From assembly GCA_964195155.1 (NCBI GenBank), contig CAXMOP010000010.1, positions 1 to 58,506 on the forward strand: a stretch of DNA of 58,506 bases. Direction: 5' to 3'. Of the stretch, positions 48,820 through 57,732 are shown one piece after another. Position numbers and translations under genes: made by a program. Every line of letters begins with the position of its first letter. Positions within the stretch are counted from its first letter, which is position 1. The notes beneath the pieces were generated by a model, which saw only the letters and a program-made list of their open reading frames with translations, did not search any database and was not told the origin of the DNA. Origin of the DNA: JACZST01 sp964195155. GTDB taxonomy: Bacteria; Actinomycetota; Acidimicrobiia; Spongiisociales; UBA5794.

Positions 48820-50289
48820 CTACTGGTCGACGGTGCCTTCTGCGGTTGGTTCCGGGCAGCTTTCGTTGTCGTCGAGGCCGAGTTCGATCACTGCTCGCTC
48901 CGGATCGTTGATGACGAGCTGGACGTGTTCGTGCACCAGCTCGATATTGGCGATCGCCCCTCGTTGACCGTCGCTGCGGTATTTGAGGTGGTAGGTCGGC
49001 GGGATGAACCGGATCGACACCACTTCGTCGAGATCCATCTTGGGGTAGAGGGTGACGAGCTCGGGCAGCAGGTCGAGCGGGATGTCCGTCGTCACGGTCT
49101 CTTTGATCACCCCGGCAATGGTGTCAAAGCTGCGCAGCAAATCAACCGGGCTCATCTGCTCCATGGCGGCTTCCATCACACACCGCTGCCGACCCATCCG
49201 TTGGTAGTCGCTGTCCTGGTGACGGGTCCTGGCATACGACAGCGCCAGTTCGCCGTCCATGTGCTGCACCCCAGGTTCTATGACCAGCCTGGTGAACCCA
49301 CCGTCGAGGGTCGGGTATTCGTTGTCAACAATGCGCGCCGGCACATAGAGGTCGACCCCGCCGATCGCATCGATGAGGTCGGCGAACCCGTCGAGATTGA
49401 CCAGCGCGTAGTAGTGGATTGGGATCCCGAGGAACTCGGAGGCGATGGCCTTCACCGCGTTTTCAGACGGTGCCCCCGGCCCCGGGAAGGCTTCCGGGAA
49501 TCGTTCCCCGGCGAGCCAGAGCTCATTGATCAGCTCCGGGTAGCAGTCGCAGTCCCAGATGCCCATCCCGTCGGGAAGCGGTGCCTGCGTCCAGTTGCGC
49601 GGGATTTGGAGAAATGCGGCCTCGCCGGTGTCCGGGTCGAGGCTCATCGCCATCATCGTGTCGGTGCGGATTCCGGTTCGCCCAATACCGAAGTCGCCTC
49701 CGAGCAGCAGGATGTTGAGGCGGTCGAGCTCCTCCCACGGTGGTGGCGGGGGAAGGGTCGTGGTCGTTGGGATCACGGTTGTGCTCGGCTCATCCGGCGA
49801 GCCCGGCACCACGGTTGTCGAGGCCTGGGTCGTAGCCGGCGAGGCGGCCGCCGCCGTCCCGCCGGTGTCGAAGGTCGAGGTCAGCAGGTCGTACTGGATG
49901 AGGTCGATGCGAGCGAACCACAAGTGGGGTAGCAGCACCGCGGCCCCGATGACCACGGCGGCGGCGATCCCGACCGTGCGCCCCGGGGAAGGGCCGACAC
50001 TCGCCGCGGACCGGTAGGCGTCGTCGGCGGCCCATACCCGGTACGCCAGCAGGGCGATGTTCCCCACCATCATGAGGGCGAGCATCGAGGGGCGGAAGAA
50101 GGCCGCGGCGACGGCGATCCGGTCGCGGAGCAGGAAGAGCAGCACGACAAGAATCACCGCATCGATGGCGAAGAGGATCCTCGCCTTGCGACGATCGCCC
50201 GCGAGCCACTGACCTAACCCGGGCAGGATCGCGGATGCGCCCGCGGCAAGCAGGGGTCGGACGCCTGGTGAGCGAGAGGGCGTGGTCAC
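48820..50289 (-). CDS. LytR-CpsA-Psr (LCP) family cell-wall ligase
   Basis: 489 aa. Two to four hydrophobic segments in the first 120 residues anchor the protein, followed by a Thr/Pro-rich linker (TTVIPTTTTLPPPPPW). The LCP domain starts near residue 190 (RLNILLLGGDFGIGRTGIRT with the catalytic DTMM region) and contains AAFLQIPRNW, LVNLDGFADLIDAIGGVDLY, and LSYARTRHQDSDYQRMGRQR with the metal/phosphate-binding arginines. LCP enzymes transfer glycopolymers from undecaprenyl carriers to peptidoglycan outside the membrane. It is divergent from the flippase-sugar transferase fusion gene, 99 bp apart. Confidence 0.92.
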   Translation of the reverse strand: MTTPSRSPGVRPLLAAGASAILPGLGQWLAGDRRKARILFAIDAVILVVLLFLLRDRIAVAAAFFRPSMLALMMVGNIALLAYRVWAADDAYRSAASVGPSPGRTVGIAAAVVIGAAVLLPHLWFARIDLIQYDLLTSTFDTGGTAAAASPATTQASTTVVPGSPDEPSTTVIPTTTTLPPPPPWEELDRLNILLLGGDFGIGRTGIRTDTMMAMSLDPDTGEAAFLQIPRNWTQAPLPDGMGIWDCDCYPELINELWLAGERFPEAFPGPGAPSENAVKAIASEFLGIPIHYYALVNLDGFADLIDAIGGVDLYVPARIVDNEYPTLDGGFTRLVIEPGVQHMDGELALSYARTRHQDSDYQRMGRQRCVMEAAMEQMSPVDLLRSFDTIAGVIKETVTTDIPLDLLPELVTLYPKMDLDEVVSIRFIPPTYHLKYRSDGQRGAIANIELVHEHVQLVINDPERAVIELGLDDNESCPEPTAEGTVDQ

Positions 50290-50388
50290 AGCCCGCGCAT
50301 GGTAAATCGAGGGTCCTGGTACTCATGGTCATCCCCGGGCATTCGACGGTGCCGCAGTAACCTCCGGCCTCATCCTCAACGTGAGCCT

Positions 50389-52311
50389 GTGACGGACGAT
50401 CCGACCGAACAGCCAACCGAACCGAGCCCTTCGTCGGCGACCCGATACGCCTACCTGCGATCCGATGGGACACTGGATATCGTCGTCGGCAGCCTGGTGG
50501 CCGGCCTCGGCGCGTACGCCTATCAGTTCCTCGGCGGTCACAGCCTCGGCGCCGAGGCGTTTGCACCCATCGGCGCACTGCTCACAGCCCACTTTCTCGC
50601 GTTTGTCATCATCCTGCTTCCTATCGAACAGTTCGTCATCCGACGGATCACGCTCGGTGCGAGGGGATGGGTAGTTCCAGCGCGGGCGGTGGCGCTCACC
50701 GTCTCGAGTGCGGCAGCAGCGGCGATCGTGGTTTGGCTCAGCTCGGATTCCTACTTCGATGGCGACTCCTCGTTTGTGTGGTTCGTCATCGCGACGGTGA
50801 CGTTCCACTTCTTCTTTGCAGTAGGTCGCGGCTATCTCGCCGGGTTCCGGCGGTTCCGGGCGTACGGGCACTCCAGTGCCGCGGCGTCGCTGTTCCGGCT
50901 GGTTCTCGCGGTGGGGACGGTGCTCATCGGTACCACCGTGCAGGGTTTTGCTTGGGCCCAGGTGCTCGGGCCATTGGTGATCTTCCTGTGGCGGCCGTTC
51001 AAGGAGCCCGAGGAAATGGCCATCGGCTCGCGGGGCGGGCTTGCGGATGAGCACGTTGAGACGATGGGAGAGCGAGGACTGCTGTCCGGGCTTGTGTTGT
51101 CTTCCGCGGCATCGCAGGCCCTGCTGCTCTCGGGACCCCTGGTTGTCGCAGCACTCGGCGCCAGCGACGTCCAGTTCTCGATCACCTACGCAACGCTGCT
51201 GATCGCCCGGGCCCCGATCACCCTCGGCTACAACCTGATCGCCAGGGTGCTGCCCCCGTTCACCGAGATGGCCGCGACCGGCGAAGAGCGCGAGCTGCGG
51301 TCGTGGGCGCGCGGTCTCGGTATCGCCGGCGTCGTGCTCGCCGTGGTCGGCGGCTTCCTCGGGGCGTTGATCGGCCCCACGCTGGTTGCTGTCGCTTTCG
51401 GCCAGGACTTCACGCCGAGCTCGCTCGCCGCCGGCTTGGCCGCGGCCGGCGTCGTGCTGGCAGCCTCCGGCCTGTTCATCGGCCAGGTGCTCGTCGCTCG
51501 CGGCCAACCCGCACGGCTTGCCCTTGCCTGGGGTGGCGCACTGCTCGCCGCCGGTGCGGTCCTGCTGATTCCGGTATCCGATCCCATCGTCCATGTCACG
51601 CTGTCGTTCCTCGTCGGAGAAGCGGCTGCGCTTGCTGCGTTGGTGACCGGAGCGCTCATGCGCGACCGAGGTGAAGGCGAGGTCTCGCACGGTTACGCCG
51701 TTGCCAAACGGTCCCTCGACATCGGTGGGGCGCTGGTTGCACTGGTGCTGCTCTCCCCGGTGCTGGTGCTGGCCGCGATCGCAGTTCGACTCGACTCGAA
51801 GGGCCCCGCGTTGTTCCGCCAACTGCGCACCGGTCGAGGCGGAACGGATTTCTGGATGATCAAGCTGCGCACCATGGTCATCGACCATGACCCCGACGTC
51901 TTCCACCAGCACCTCAGGTCCATAGATCGGTCGGCGGACGACGACGAGTACACGATCAGGATCGACGACGATCCGAGAGTGACCGCCTTTGGGGCACTGC
52001 TGCGACGCTGGTCGCTCGACGAGCTCCCCAACCTGTGGAACGTGCTCAAGGGTTCGATGTCGCTGGTTGGGCCGAGGCCGCTCGTACCGGCAGAGGCCGA
52101 GTTGATCGGTTTCGACAATCCAAGATTCACGGTCAAGCCGGGGGTGACCGGTTACGCCCAGGTGCACGGGAGGGACTCGATCTCGATGGCCGAGCGCACC
52201 ACCCTCGACGAGGAGTACGTCAAGGACCGCTCGATGAGCCTCGACATGAGGATCCTGATCGACACCGTGGGCACCGTTCTGCGCACCCCGGGCGCCGAGT
52301 CAAAGGGCTGA
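50389..52311 (+). CDS. Lipid-linked oligosaccharide flippase fused to priming sugar-phosphate transferase
   Basis: 640 aa from GTG 50389. Residues about 20-425 are twelve or more membrane segments resembling Wzx/MATE-like flippases (FLGGHSLGAEAFAPIGALLT, ARAPITLGYNLIARVLPPFT). Residues about 435-640 are a complete bacterial sugar transferase: KRSLDIGGALVALVLLSPVL, then GPALFRQLRTGRGGTDFWMI, WSLDELPNLWNVLKGSMSLV, GPRPLVP and PGVTGYAQVHGRDSIS. The transferase half should put the first sugar-phosphate on undecaprenyl phosphate and the flippase half should move the lipid-linked product outward. WbaP/WcaJ enzymes usually carry a different N-terminus, so this fusion is unusual. The frame is continuous. 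Confidence 0.85.
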   Translation: MTDDPTEQPTEPSPSSATRYAYLRSDGTLDIVVGSLVAGLGAYAYQFLGGHSLGAEAFAPIGALLTAHFLAFVIILLPIEQFVIRRITLGARGWVVPARAVALTVSSAAAAAIVVWLSSDSYFDGDSSFVWFVIATVTFHFFFAVGRGYLAGFRRFRAYGHSSAAASLFRLVLAVGTVLIGTTVQGFAWAQVLGPLVIFLWRPFKEPEEMAIGSRGGLADEHVETMGERGLLSGLVLSSAASQALLLSGPLVVAALGASDVQFSITYATLLIARAPITLGYNLIARVLPPFTEMAATGEERELRSWARGLGIAGVVLAVVGGFLGALIGPTLVAVAFGQDFTPSSLAAGLAAAGVVLAASGLFIGQVLVARGQPARLALAWGGALLAAGAVLLIPVSDPIVHVTLSFLVGEAAALAALVTGALMRDRGEGEVSHGYAVAKRSLDIGGALVALVLLSPVLVLAAIAVRLDSKGPALFRQLRTGRGGTDFWMIKLRTMVIDHDPDVFHQHLRSIDRSADDDEYTIRIDDDPRVTAFGALLRRWSLDELPNLWNVLKGSMSLVGPRPLVPAEAELIGFDNPRFTVKPGVTGYAQVHGRDSISMAERTTLDEEYVKDRSMSLDMRILIDTVGTVLRTPGAESKG

Positions 52312-52350
52312 GTCCCGGAATCCATCGGAGTGCGGTAGCGTTCTCTTCCT

Positions 52351-52776
52351 ATGGACCCAATCAGCGAGCTGCTCAACGAAGGCGACCCGGTCATCGCCGT
52401 CGTCGGCGCCACCGACAATCCGACCAAATACGGCTCCGTCATCTACCGCGACCTCAAGGCCAAGGGCTACCGGGTGTATCCGGTGAACCGGGCCCGGGAC
52501 ACCGTCGATGGAGACCCCGCCTATCCGGATCTCGGCGAGCTACCGGTCAAGCCGGACATCGTCAACATCGTGGTCCCGCCGCCGCGCACGCTCGAGGTGC
52601 TCGACCGGGCCGCCGAGCTCGGCATCGACAACATCTGGGTGCAGCCGGGGGCAGAGGATCATGAGGTCATGAACCGGCTGGCCGACGGCGGATTCCAGTA
52701 CCTGGCCAACGCCTGCATCATGGTGCGAGCCCGCACCAAGGTCGCAGCTTCGTCCCATCCTCCTGCAACGGACTGA
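52351..52776 (+). CDS. CoA-binding domain protein
   Basis: 141 aa, a single Rossmann-like CoA_binding_2 domain: VIAVVGATDNPTKYGSVIYR at the N-terminus, KGYRVYPVNRARDTVDGDPA, and VVPPPRTLEVLDRAAELGID with NIWVQPGAE. Small stand-alone proteins of this type occur widely; their role is not established. It follows the fusion gene by 39 bp on the same strand and may be cotranscribed. Confidence 0.88.
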   Translation: MDPISELLNEGDPVIAVVGATDNPTKYGSVIYRDLKAKGYRVYPVNRARDTVDGDPAYPDLGELPVKPDIVNIVVPPPRTLEVLDRAAELGIDNIWVQPGAEDHEVMNRLADGGFQYLANACIMVRARTKVAASSHPPATD

Positions 52777-52872
52777 TTCGTTCGCAGTCGCGAAAAATGA
52801 CCTGTCGCGACGAGCCCGCGTCTCAGGTCACACCGATACACTGATCGTCGGGGTTGAGTAGGGGGTTTACCG

Positions 52873-53499
52873 ATGACCGTCGAAGATCTACGTGCTGCCG
52901 TAATCGCCGTTCCCGGCGTGGCCTACGCAGAGGTCGCGTTGCGTGACGGCGCCGCGCCGGTGGTTCGTGTCTGGACCGACGGCAGCCGGGGCGACGTCGT
53001 TGTGCATAGCGACGTCGCTGATGTGATCGCCATCCACGGCTATGGGCCGGGCAGGATGGATGCCAACCGCGCCGTTCTCGCCGCCCGCATCGCCGATACG
53101 GTCGACGGTTTGAGCAGCGAATATCCCGATACGCCTGGCCTGCCGATGCGGCTGCATGCCGGCGCTCCCGGCCTGGTCAAGCTCGTGATCGAGGAGACCG
53201 GCGACGCGGTGGTGGCGGTTGCTTCGGACTCGTCGGGCCGCTCCGCTCGATCGCACGTCGGGGAGGGAGATGACGCGTTCCTGACTGCTGTCACCGATGC
53301 CGTCTCTGAGCTGCGCGGTGTGGCTCCCACTCCCGTGCTGTTGAGCGTCGAGGACCGGTTCGTCGCCGGTGTCGACGTGATCTCGGTGTTGATTGAGAAC
53401 GCCGTCGGTGAGCGCTATGCCGGCGCTGCCGTGGTCCGCGGTGGGCGGCCGTTCACGGTGGGCCGAGCCGTCGATTCCGCGTTGGCGAACCTTCTTTAG
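52873..53499 (+). CDS. Protein of unknown function
   Basis: 208 aa. A purine-rich GGGGG ribosome site precedes ATG 52873. The sequence is soluble, alternating short strands and helices (VEDLRAAVIAVPGVAYAEVA, VVHSDVADVIAIHGYGPGRM), with no membrane segment or motif I recognise. It overlaps the convergent DUF454 gene by 4 bp. Codon use and composition match its neighbours, so it looks like a real chromosomal gene. Confidence 0.75.
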   Translation: MTVEDLRAAVIAVPGVAYAEVALRDGAAPVVRVWTDGSRGDVVVHSDVADVIAIHGYGPGRMDANRAVLAARIADTVDGLSSEYPDTPGLPMRLHAGAPGLVKLVIEETGDAVVAVASDSSGRSARSHVGEGDDAFLTAVTDAVSELRGVAPTPVLLSVEDRFVAGVDVISVLIENAVGERYAGAAVVRGGRPFTVGRAVDSALANLL

Positions 53500-53909
53500 G
53501 AGAGTGCTGCAGGGGCGGCGGTCGGCTCCCGTTTCGTCGGTCGGGTCACCACGAATACCGCAATCGAGGCGCCGAGCAGCGCCAGCAGAACCCGCAGCGT
53601 CGTGGAATCGATGGTGAACACGATCGAGATCGTGAACGTGGTGGCGATGGCGATCACCGCAATGGTCTTACCCCTGACGGTGAACCCTGCGCCTGCCCGC
53701 CAATCACGCACGATGCCACCGAACAGGGCATTGGTCTCGAGCCATTGGTCGAAGCGCTCCGATGAACGGGAGAAGAAGAACGCCGCCAAGATCACCGGGC
53801 CGGTCGTTGGAATCAGCGGCAGGAAGGTGCCGACAAAGCCCACGCCGAGGCTGATGATGCCAAAGACCAAGAAGATCCCGCGCATCACTGGGTTGGTTGA
53901 TACCGCCAC
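53496..53909 (-). CDS. DUF454 (YbaN-like) membrane protein
   Basis: 137 aa. The family features are present: a first helix FLVFGIISLGVGFVGTFLPL followed by IPTTGPVILAAFFFSRSSERF, and a WLETNALFGGIVRDWRAGAG loop before two more helices. Function is unknown; E. coli YbaN is the prototype. It is convergent with the gene at 52873 and divergent from the one at 53961. Confidence 0.85.
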   Translation of the reverse strand: MAVSTNPVMRGIFLVFGIISLGVGFVGTFLPLIPTTGPVILAAFFFSRSSERFDQWLETNALFGGIVRDWRAGAGFTVRGKTIAVIAIATTFTISIVFTIDSTTLRVLLALLGASIAVFVVTRPTKREPTAAPAALS

Positions 53910-53960
53910 GACACCACGGTATCAACGGATGAGCCGACAGCCAGTCGGTAGGGTGCTGCC

Positions 53961-54779
53961 GTGGCTTGGTGGCAATCACTTGTTGGGTTTTGGGGAAGCC
54001 TGTTCGGGACTGGCGGGTCCACCGTCGGGGCGGGGAACCCGCGGGTCTCCGGCGATCCGCCGAGCCCTAACGGGGCGTCTTCGATGCATCTGTGGTGGTC
54101 GCTCCCACACGGCGAGCAGCTCACCGCGGTCAGGGCGACGCTCGAGATCCTGGAGCCGCTGGCGGTGGATCGTCTGTATTTCTGGGCGCTTCAAGTAGCG
54201 TTCGTCAAGCCGGGGGGTGGGGGAGCGCACCTCGGACTCCAGCACAACCGTCGCCACCCCGGTTCGACTGCGGCGAACTTTGGTGGCTACTTCCCGGCTG
54301 ACGTTGGCGGGTTGCTCGACGGAACCGCATCCGAGCTGCCGTCGGCGCCAAACGACCCAAACACCCGGGACTTTGGGTGGCGACCGAACCGGCGGTATCG
54401 ATTGTCGGTGGAGCGCATGCCCGATGGCGCCCCGGAAGGGTTCTTCGCATGGCGAGGCAGTGTCGAGGACGTTGCGTCGGGAACCATCAGCGTGGTGCGG
54501 ACCCTGTTCAGCCGCGGTGAATACCTGCGGGGGCCGGTGGTGTGGACTGAGGCCTTCGCTCGCTGCGAGCAGCCCTCAGTCGGCGCCAAATGGACCGACC
54601 TCGAGACCGAGGGGGAGACCAGGGGAGTGATGAGGATCCCGGCCGGGCAGGTCAATTATCAGCTACGAAGCGCCGGCGGCTGCGACAACACCAACATGGA
54701 TGTCGAGGGGGATGGGTGGGTGCAACGCACGGCAACCGACCGGACGGTCCCGGCGGGCACGGTGCTGCGCATCGAGTGA
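53961..54779 (+). CDS. Protein of unknown function (beta-rich, actinobacterial type)
   Basis: 272 aa from GTG 53961. The body appears beta-rich: LYFWALQVAFVKPGGGGAHL, GLQHNRRHPGSTAANFGGYF, then DFGWRPNRRYRLSVERMPDG, and a C-terminal RIPAGQVNYQLRSAGGCDNT. Spaced tryptophans and glycines recall lectin- or glycosidase-like sandwiches, but I do not recognise a family. No signal peptide is obvious at this start. It ends 33 bp before the tRNA gene and is the last gene left of the integrative element. Confidence 0.7.
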   Translation: MAWWQSLVGFWGSLFGTGGSTVGAGNPRVSGDPPSPNGASSMHLWWSLPHGEQLTAVRATLEILEPLAVDRLYFWALQVAFVKPGGGGAHLGLQHNRRHPGSTAANFGGYFPADVGGLLDGTASELPSAPNDPNTRDFGWRPNRRYRLSVERMPDGAPEGFFAWRGSVEDVASGTISVVRTLFSRGEYLRGPVVWTEAFARCEQPSVGAKWTDLETEGETRGVMRIPAGQVNYQLRSAGGCDNTNMDVEGDGWVQRTATDRTVPAGTVLRIE

Positions 54780-54812
54780 GTGCGCAGCCTCCACCGGTAC
54801 CATCCCGTTCCC

Positions 54813-54885
54813 GGGCGTTTAGCTCAGCTGGGAGAGCGCTTCCCTTACAAGGAAGAGGTCGGCGGTTCGAGCCCGTCAACGCCCA
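54813..54885 (+). tRNA. tRNA-Val (anticodon TAC)
   Basis: The cloverleaf is complete in 73 nt: acceptor GGGCGTT/AACGCCC, D arm GCTC/GAGC, anticodon stem CTTCC/GGAAG around the loop CTTACAA (anticodon TAC, valine), and T arm GGCGG-TTCGAGC-CCGTC. The discriminator is A at 54885; the following bases are CCG, so the CCA end is not fully encoded. An integrase gene starts its 3' end 29 bp away, so this tRNA is the attachment target. Confidence 0.96.
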
Positions 54886-54886
54886 C
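54862..54886 (+). other. Probable attachment site (attL) at the tRNA-Val 3' end
   Basis: The T arm and acceptor 3' strand of tRNA-Val lie directly beside the 3' end of a tyrosine integrase gene, the usual arrangement for tRNA-targeted elements. A second copy of this 3' segment would mark attR; I do not find one in the window, so the element extends beyond 58506. Confidence 0.45.
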
Positions 54887-54913
54887 CGGTGGAAGGCCTT
54901 GTGGGGCCTGGGT

Positions 54914-56050
54914 TTACTGCTTCTCTGCGATATCCACAACCCGGGCCGGGACGCGCTCAGGACGCGAATAGGACGCGATTTGTTCGTCGAGTCGGTCAGC
55001 GGCGTCCCCATCGGCACCCTCATAGAGGTGCCCGTAGACGTCGAGGACGGTCTTCACCGAGGTATGTCCGAGGCGGTCGGCGATCACCTTCGGATGCTCA
55101 CCTTGAGCGATCAGGAGGGCGACGTGAGAGTGACGCAGGGTGTGGGTACCCAGATCGTCATCAAGGCCAGCCGCGACGAGCGCCGGCTTCCAGTGGCGCC
55201 GAACCCATCCCGTACGGCGGAGGGGTCCACCTTCAGGCGCGGGGAAGATCCAGTCCGCCGCAACCACGTCGGGCCGGGCGCCGAGGTGCGATGTGAGCTC
55301 TTCGACGACGGTCGCCGGAAGCGTCACGCTGCGCACGCTTTTGGGTGTTTTTGGAGGACCCTCGATGAGGCGGCCTTGCACATCGGAGACTGTGCGGCGC
55401 ACGCGCAGCTGACGACGCAGCGGGTCGAAGTCGCCAACCTGAAGACCCGCGAGCTCACCGAGTCTGAGACCGCTGAATGCACCCACCAGGACCAGGGCGC
55501 GGTATCGGGGATCCATCGCATCGGCGAGGTCCATCACCTCGTCGACCGTAAGCGCTCGGGGTTCGTCGACCTCGACCTTGGGCAACCGGACGTCACGAGC
55601 CGGTGTCAGCGCAACGAGCCGATCCCGGATCGCCACGTCGAAAACGCCCGACACGATTTGCCACACTTTGCGGATCGTGGCCGGCGCCTTTCCTGCCGCA
55701 ACCAGATCGGCGATGAATGCCTCGAGGTCGGACGGCTGAATTGCGACGAGGGGTGTCTCGGCGAACCGCGGCAGAATCAGCGAGTCGAGAAGCGAACGAT
55801 CCCGGGCCCTGGTGCTATCCCGCAGCGATGATCTGGCCGCCATCCAGCGTTCGGCGACGACGCCGAACGTAGTCCGACCCGCACGAGGGTCGACCCACTC
55901 TCCTCGATCCACCTTCGTGAGCTCGGTGTTAAGCCAGCCTTGGGCATCGACCTTGCGGTCGAAGGTGCGGGATCGCCATCTCCCGTTTGGACCCCGATAT
56001 CTCGCCCGGTAGCGGCCGTTGCTGCGCCGGTCTATCGCGCTACTCGCCAT
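54914..56050 (-). CDS. Tyrosine-recombinase integrase
   Basis: 378 aa. An N-terminal AP2-like arm-binding stretch (GRYRARYRGPNGRWRSRTFD) precedes a SAM-like core-binding domain (residues 60-160) and the catalytic domain: AFSGLRLGELAGLQ with the first Arg, KTPKSVRSVTLP with the Lys, HTLRHSHVALL with His-x-x-Arg, LGHTSVKT with the second His, and nucleophile Tyr in VLDVYGHLY. This is the pSAM2/phage-like actinobacterial integrase type. It is oriented toward the tRNA, and the excisionase gene lies 10 bp upstream on the same strand. Confidence 0.95.
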   Translation of the reverse strand: MASSAIDRRSNGRYRARYRGPNGRWRSRTFDRKVDAQGWLNTELTKVDRGEWVDPRAGRTTFGVVAERWMAARSSLRDSTRARDRSLLDSLILPRFAETPLVAIQPSDLEAFIADLVAAGKAPATIRKVWQIVSGVFDVAIRDRLVALTPARDVRLPKVEVDEPRALTVDEVMDLADAMDPRYRALVLVGAFSGLRLGELAGLQVGDFDPLRRQLRVRRTVSDVQGRLIEGPPKTPKSVRSVTLPATVVEELTSHLGARPDVVAADWIFPAPEGGPLRRTGWVRRHWKPALVAAGLDDDLGTHTLRHSHVALLIAQGEHPKVIADRLGHTSVKTVLDVYGHLYEGADGDAADRLDEQIASYSRPERVPARVVDIAEKQ

Positions 56051-56060
56051 CAGGACCCCC

Positions 56061-56309
56061 TCAAGGCCGCTCGGTACCTTTCATGCGACTGTACCCGCCC
56101 GGTCGGACGGCCCTGAGATCCGATGCCGAGTACTCAAGCTGGGCACTGATCCACTCCTCTACGTCGCTGCGCCGGTAGCGGAGATGCCGGCCGACCCGGA
56201 AGCCAGCTGGTCCGAGGCCTCGGTGGCGCCAGCCATAGATCGTCTTCACCGGCACGTCCAAATAGCCGGCGAGGTCCTGCGGACTGAGCAGTTCATCGAG
56301 ACGTTTCAT
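56061..56309 (-). CDS. Excisionase-like helix-turn-helix protein
   Basis: 82 aa from ATG 56309. The MerR-type HTH_17 fold is seen in LLSPQDLAGYLDVPVKTIYG, WRHRGLGPAGFRVGRHLRYR and RSDVEEWI. Its place directly upstream of the integrase supports a role as recombination directionality factor; such small proteins can also repress the integrase promoter. Longer in-frame starts exist but add a non-conserved stretch. Confidence 0.85.
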   Translation of the reverse strand: MKRLDELLSPQDLAGYLDVPVKTIYGWRHRGLGPAGFRVGRHLRYRRSDVEEWISAQLEYSASDLRAVRPGGYSRMKGTERP

Positions 56310-56860
56310 CGGCACATCGTGGATCGGGTAGGTGTCGACGAGATTACGGATAGCTATCAAGCGTTACTGGCAAAGGGTTTGCGGCGGATTCGTCATCGAC
56401 GATGTCGGCTCTGTTATCGATCCGATAGCTATCTGTAACCCATCTGTCACTCATTTGACATCGTTCCTTGTTCAAGTCTGAGGGACCGACGGGCTCTGAG
56501 AACGCCAGCAGCGAACACCCGGCAACGAGGTCGAAGTGCCAGATACCAGATCACATCAAGACATCGACCGTCACCTCCGGTCACCGACACGCGGTGCGGA
56601 CCAACGGCTTCTGACGACACACGCATCTGCAACCACATGCGACCCGATCGAACAGAATCGTCCAACACCACATTCCGCCGCAGATAGATCTCGTCGAACC
56701 GAGCCCCCTAAACAACACACGCACATGCAACACATGTTGCGGAGTCAACCAGTTGACCAAGGAGACACCCATGACCGCCCGAGAACGAACCGAGCATTAC
56801 TGAGTCAGACGAGTGCACACCTGCGGTGGGGGTTGACTGGTTGACCGGAGGGAGGATGTG
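56310..56860. other. Gene-poor control region of the integrative element
   Basis: About 550 bp without a credible gene. Composition is AT-richer and AC-rich on the plus strand (for example AAACAACACACGCACATGCA), unlike the chromosomal flank. It lies between the divergent xis and SEC-C genes, so it should hold their promoters. Palindromes at 56727-56757 and a GGTTGACTGGTTGACC repeat at 56831-56846 are the clear signals. Confidence 0.6.
56727..56757. promoter_or_regulatory. Paired palindromes, operator candidates
   Basis: GCAACA-CA-TGTTGC (56727-56740) is followed 3 bp later by GTCAAC-CA-GTTGAC (56744-56757). The core of the second recurs in the opposite orientation at 56831-56846 (ACTGGTTGAC), just before the SEC-C ribosome site. 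They suggest repressor binding at the element's divergent promoters. Confidence 0.5.
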
Positions 56861-57343
56861 ATGGTGATGGATCACGGACGGTTGGCGAGGATCGACCAGA
56901 GCGTGTTCGCCGAACTGGACGGCACCGACGGGGTCCAGATGGTCAAGGTGCCGGCATCTGATTCGGTGTGGTCGACGTGGCGGCGCTACTGCGATGCGTT
57001 GGGAGTGTCGATGGGGGCGGGCGTGGCCAGGCTCATTCTTGGCGAGCTCGAGACGGTGGTGGATGGCGTGGGTACCACCGCAGCGCAACTCGCCGATCAG
57101 ATCGCACAGATGGCCGATGAACGGTTGCAGAAGCTGGATGCGCGGCAGCGGGGCTTGGAGGCGCAAGCGGAGGGTCTGCGGAGGAAGGAGGAGCGTCTGA
57201 GGTCGTGGGAGCGGACGTTGCGAGCCCCCCATGCAGTTGAGAACGGGGCCACCGTCAAGGTCGGGCGCAACGAACGCTGTCGGTGCGGCTCCGGGCTCAA
57301 GTTCAAGCACTGCCACGGCGGGCCACTTCAACCAGAGCCGTGA
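56861..57343 (+). CDS. SEC-C motif protein with coiled coil
   Basis: 160 aa from ATG 56861, with GGAGG 5 bp upstream (GTG 56858 is the alternative). The N-terminal 70 residues are a small helical domain (VPASDSVWSTWRRYCDALGV). A coiled coil follows at about 75-125 (LADQIAQMADERLQKLDARQ). The end carries the zinc-binding SEC-C motif ERCRCGSGLKFKHCHG (C-x-C-x8-H-C). SEC-C tails bind zinc and mediate contacts in SecA and in many unrelated proteins; the role here is unknown. It is the first rightward gene of the integrative element. Confidence 0.75.
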   Translation: MVMDHGRLARIDQSVFAELDGTDGVQMVKVPASDSVWSTWRRYCDALGVSMGAGVARLILGELETVVDGVGTTAAQLADQIAQMADERLQKLDARQRGLEAQAEGLRRKEERLRSWERTLRAPHAVENGATVKVGRNERCRCGSGLKFKHCHGGPLQPEP

Positions 57344-57380
57344 CTTGCCGTTGGTCTTCCGCGCGGCACCGGGATGCGTT

Positions 57381-57431
57381 GTATGTGGCTTTATGTGCTC
57401 AACCCATATACGGGCACATAAAGTCACATAC
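57381..57431. promoter_or_regulatory. Long inverted repeat (18-nt arms)
   Basis: GTATGTGGCTTTATGTGC (57381-57398) and GCACATAAAGTCACATAC (57414-57431) pair at 17 of 18 positions around a 15-nt loop. It begins about 40 bp after the SEC-C stop. No T-run follows, so it may be an operator, an origin-type element or a processed RNA hairpin rather than a simple terminator. Confidence 0.7.
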
Positions 57432-57732
57432 GGAGCCGGTGAGTCCTCGCTGTGAGGACTTTCTCTACATAATCAAGAGAGGTGTCGGCCTGCGGGCGGC
57501 CCTGGCGGGCCGTCCTCGGCCGGCGGGCTTGGACTGTCGAGCACTCAACCCGACCGAGTCATGCGCCCACGCTCGACATCGGAGCGGATGGGCAAATGCT
57601 CTTGCACCGGCCTCCACAGACCCGAGCGCCGAGGTGCCTTTCTCGCGCACTCTTCGACATGTTCGTTATGGCGCATAGTGGGTGATCGGGGTTGGAGCTG
57701 TGCCCGGTCCTGCCTCTGCAGACCGGGACGCA

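Noticed and set aside
50329..52167. A 612-codon minus-strand frame opposite the flippase-transferase fusion
   Set aside because: Rich in Arg, Gln, His and Glu with no motif; the plus strand carries complete sugar-transferase signatures.
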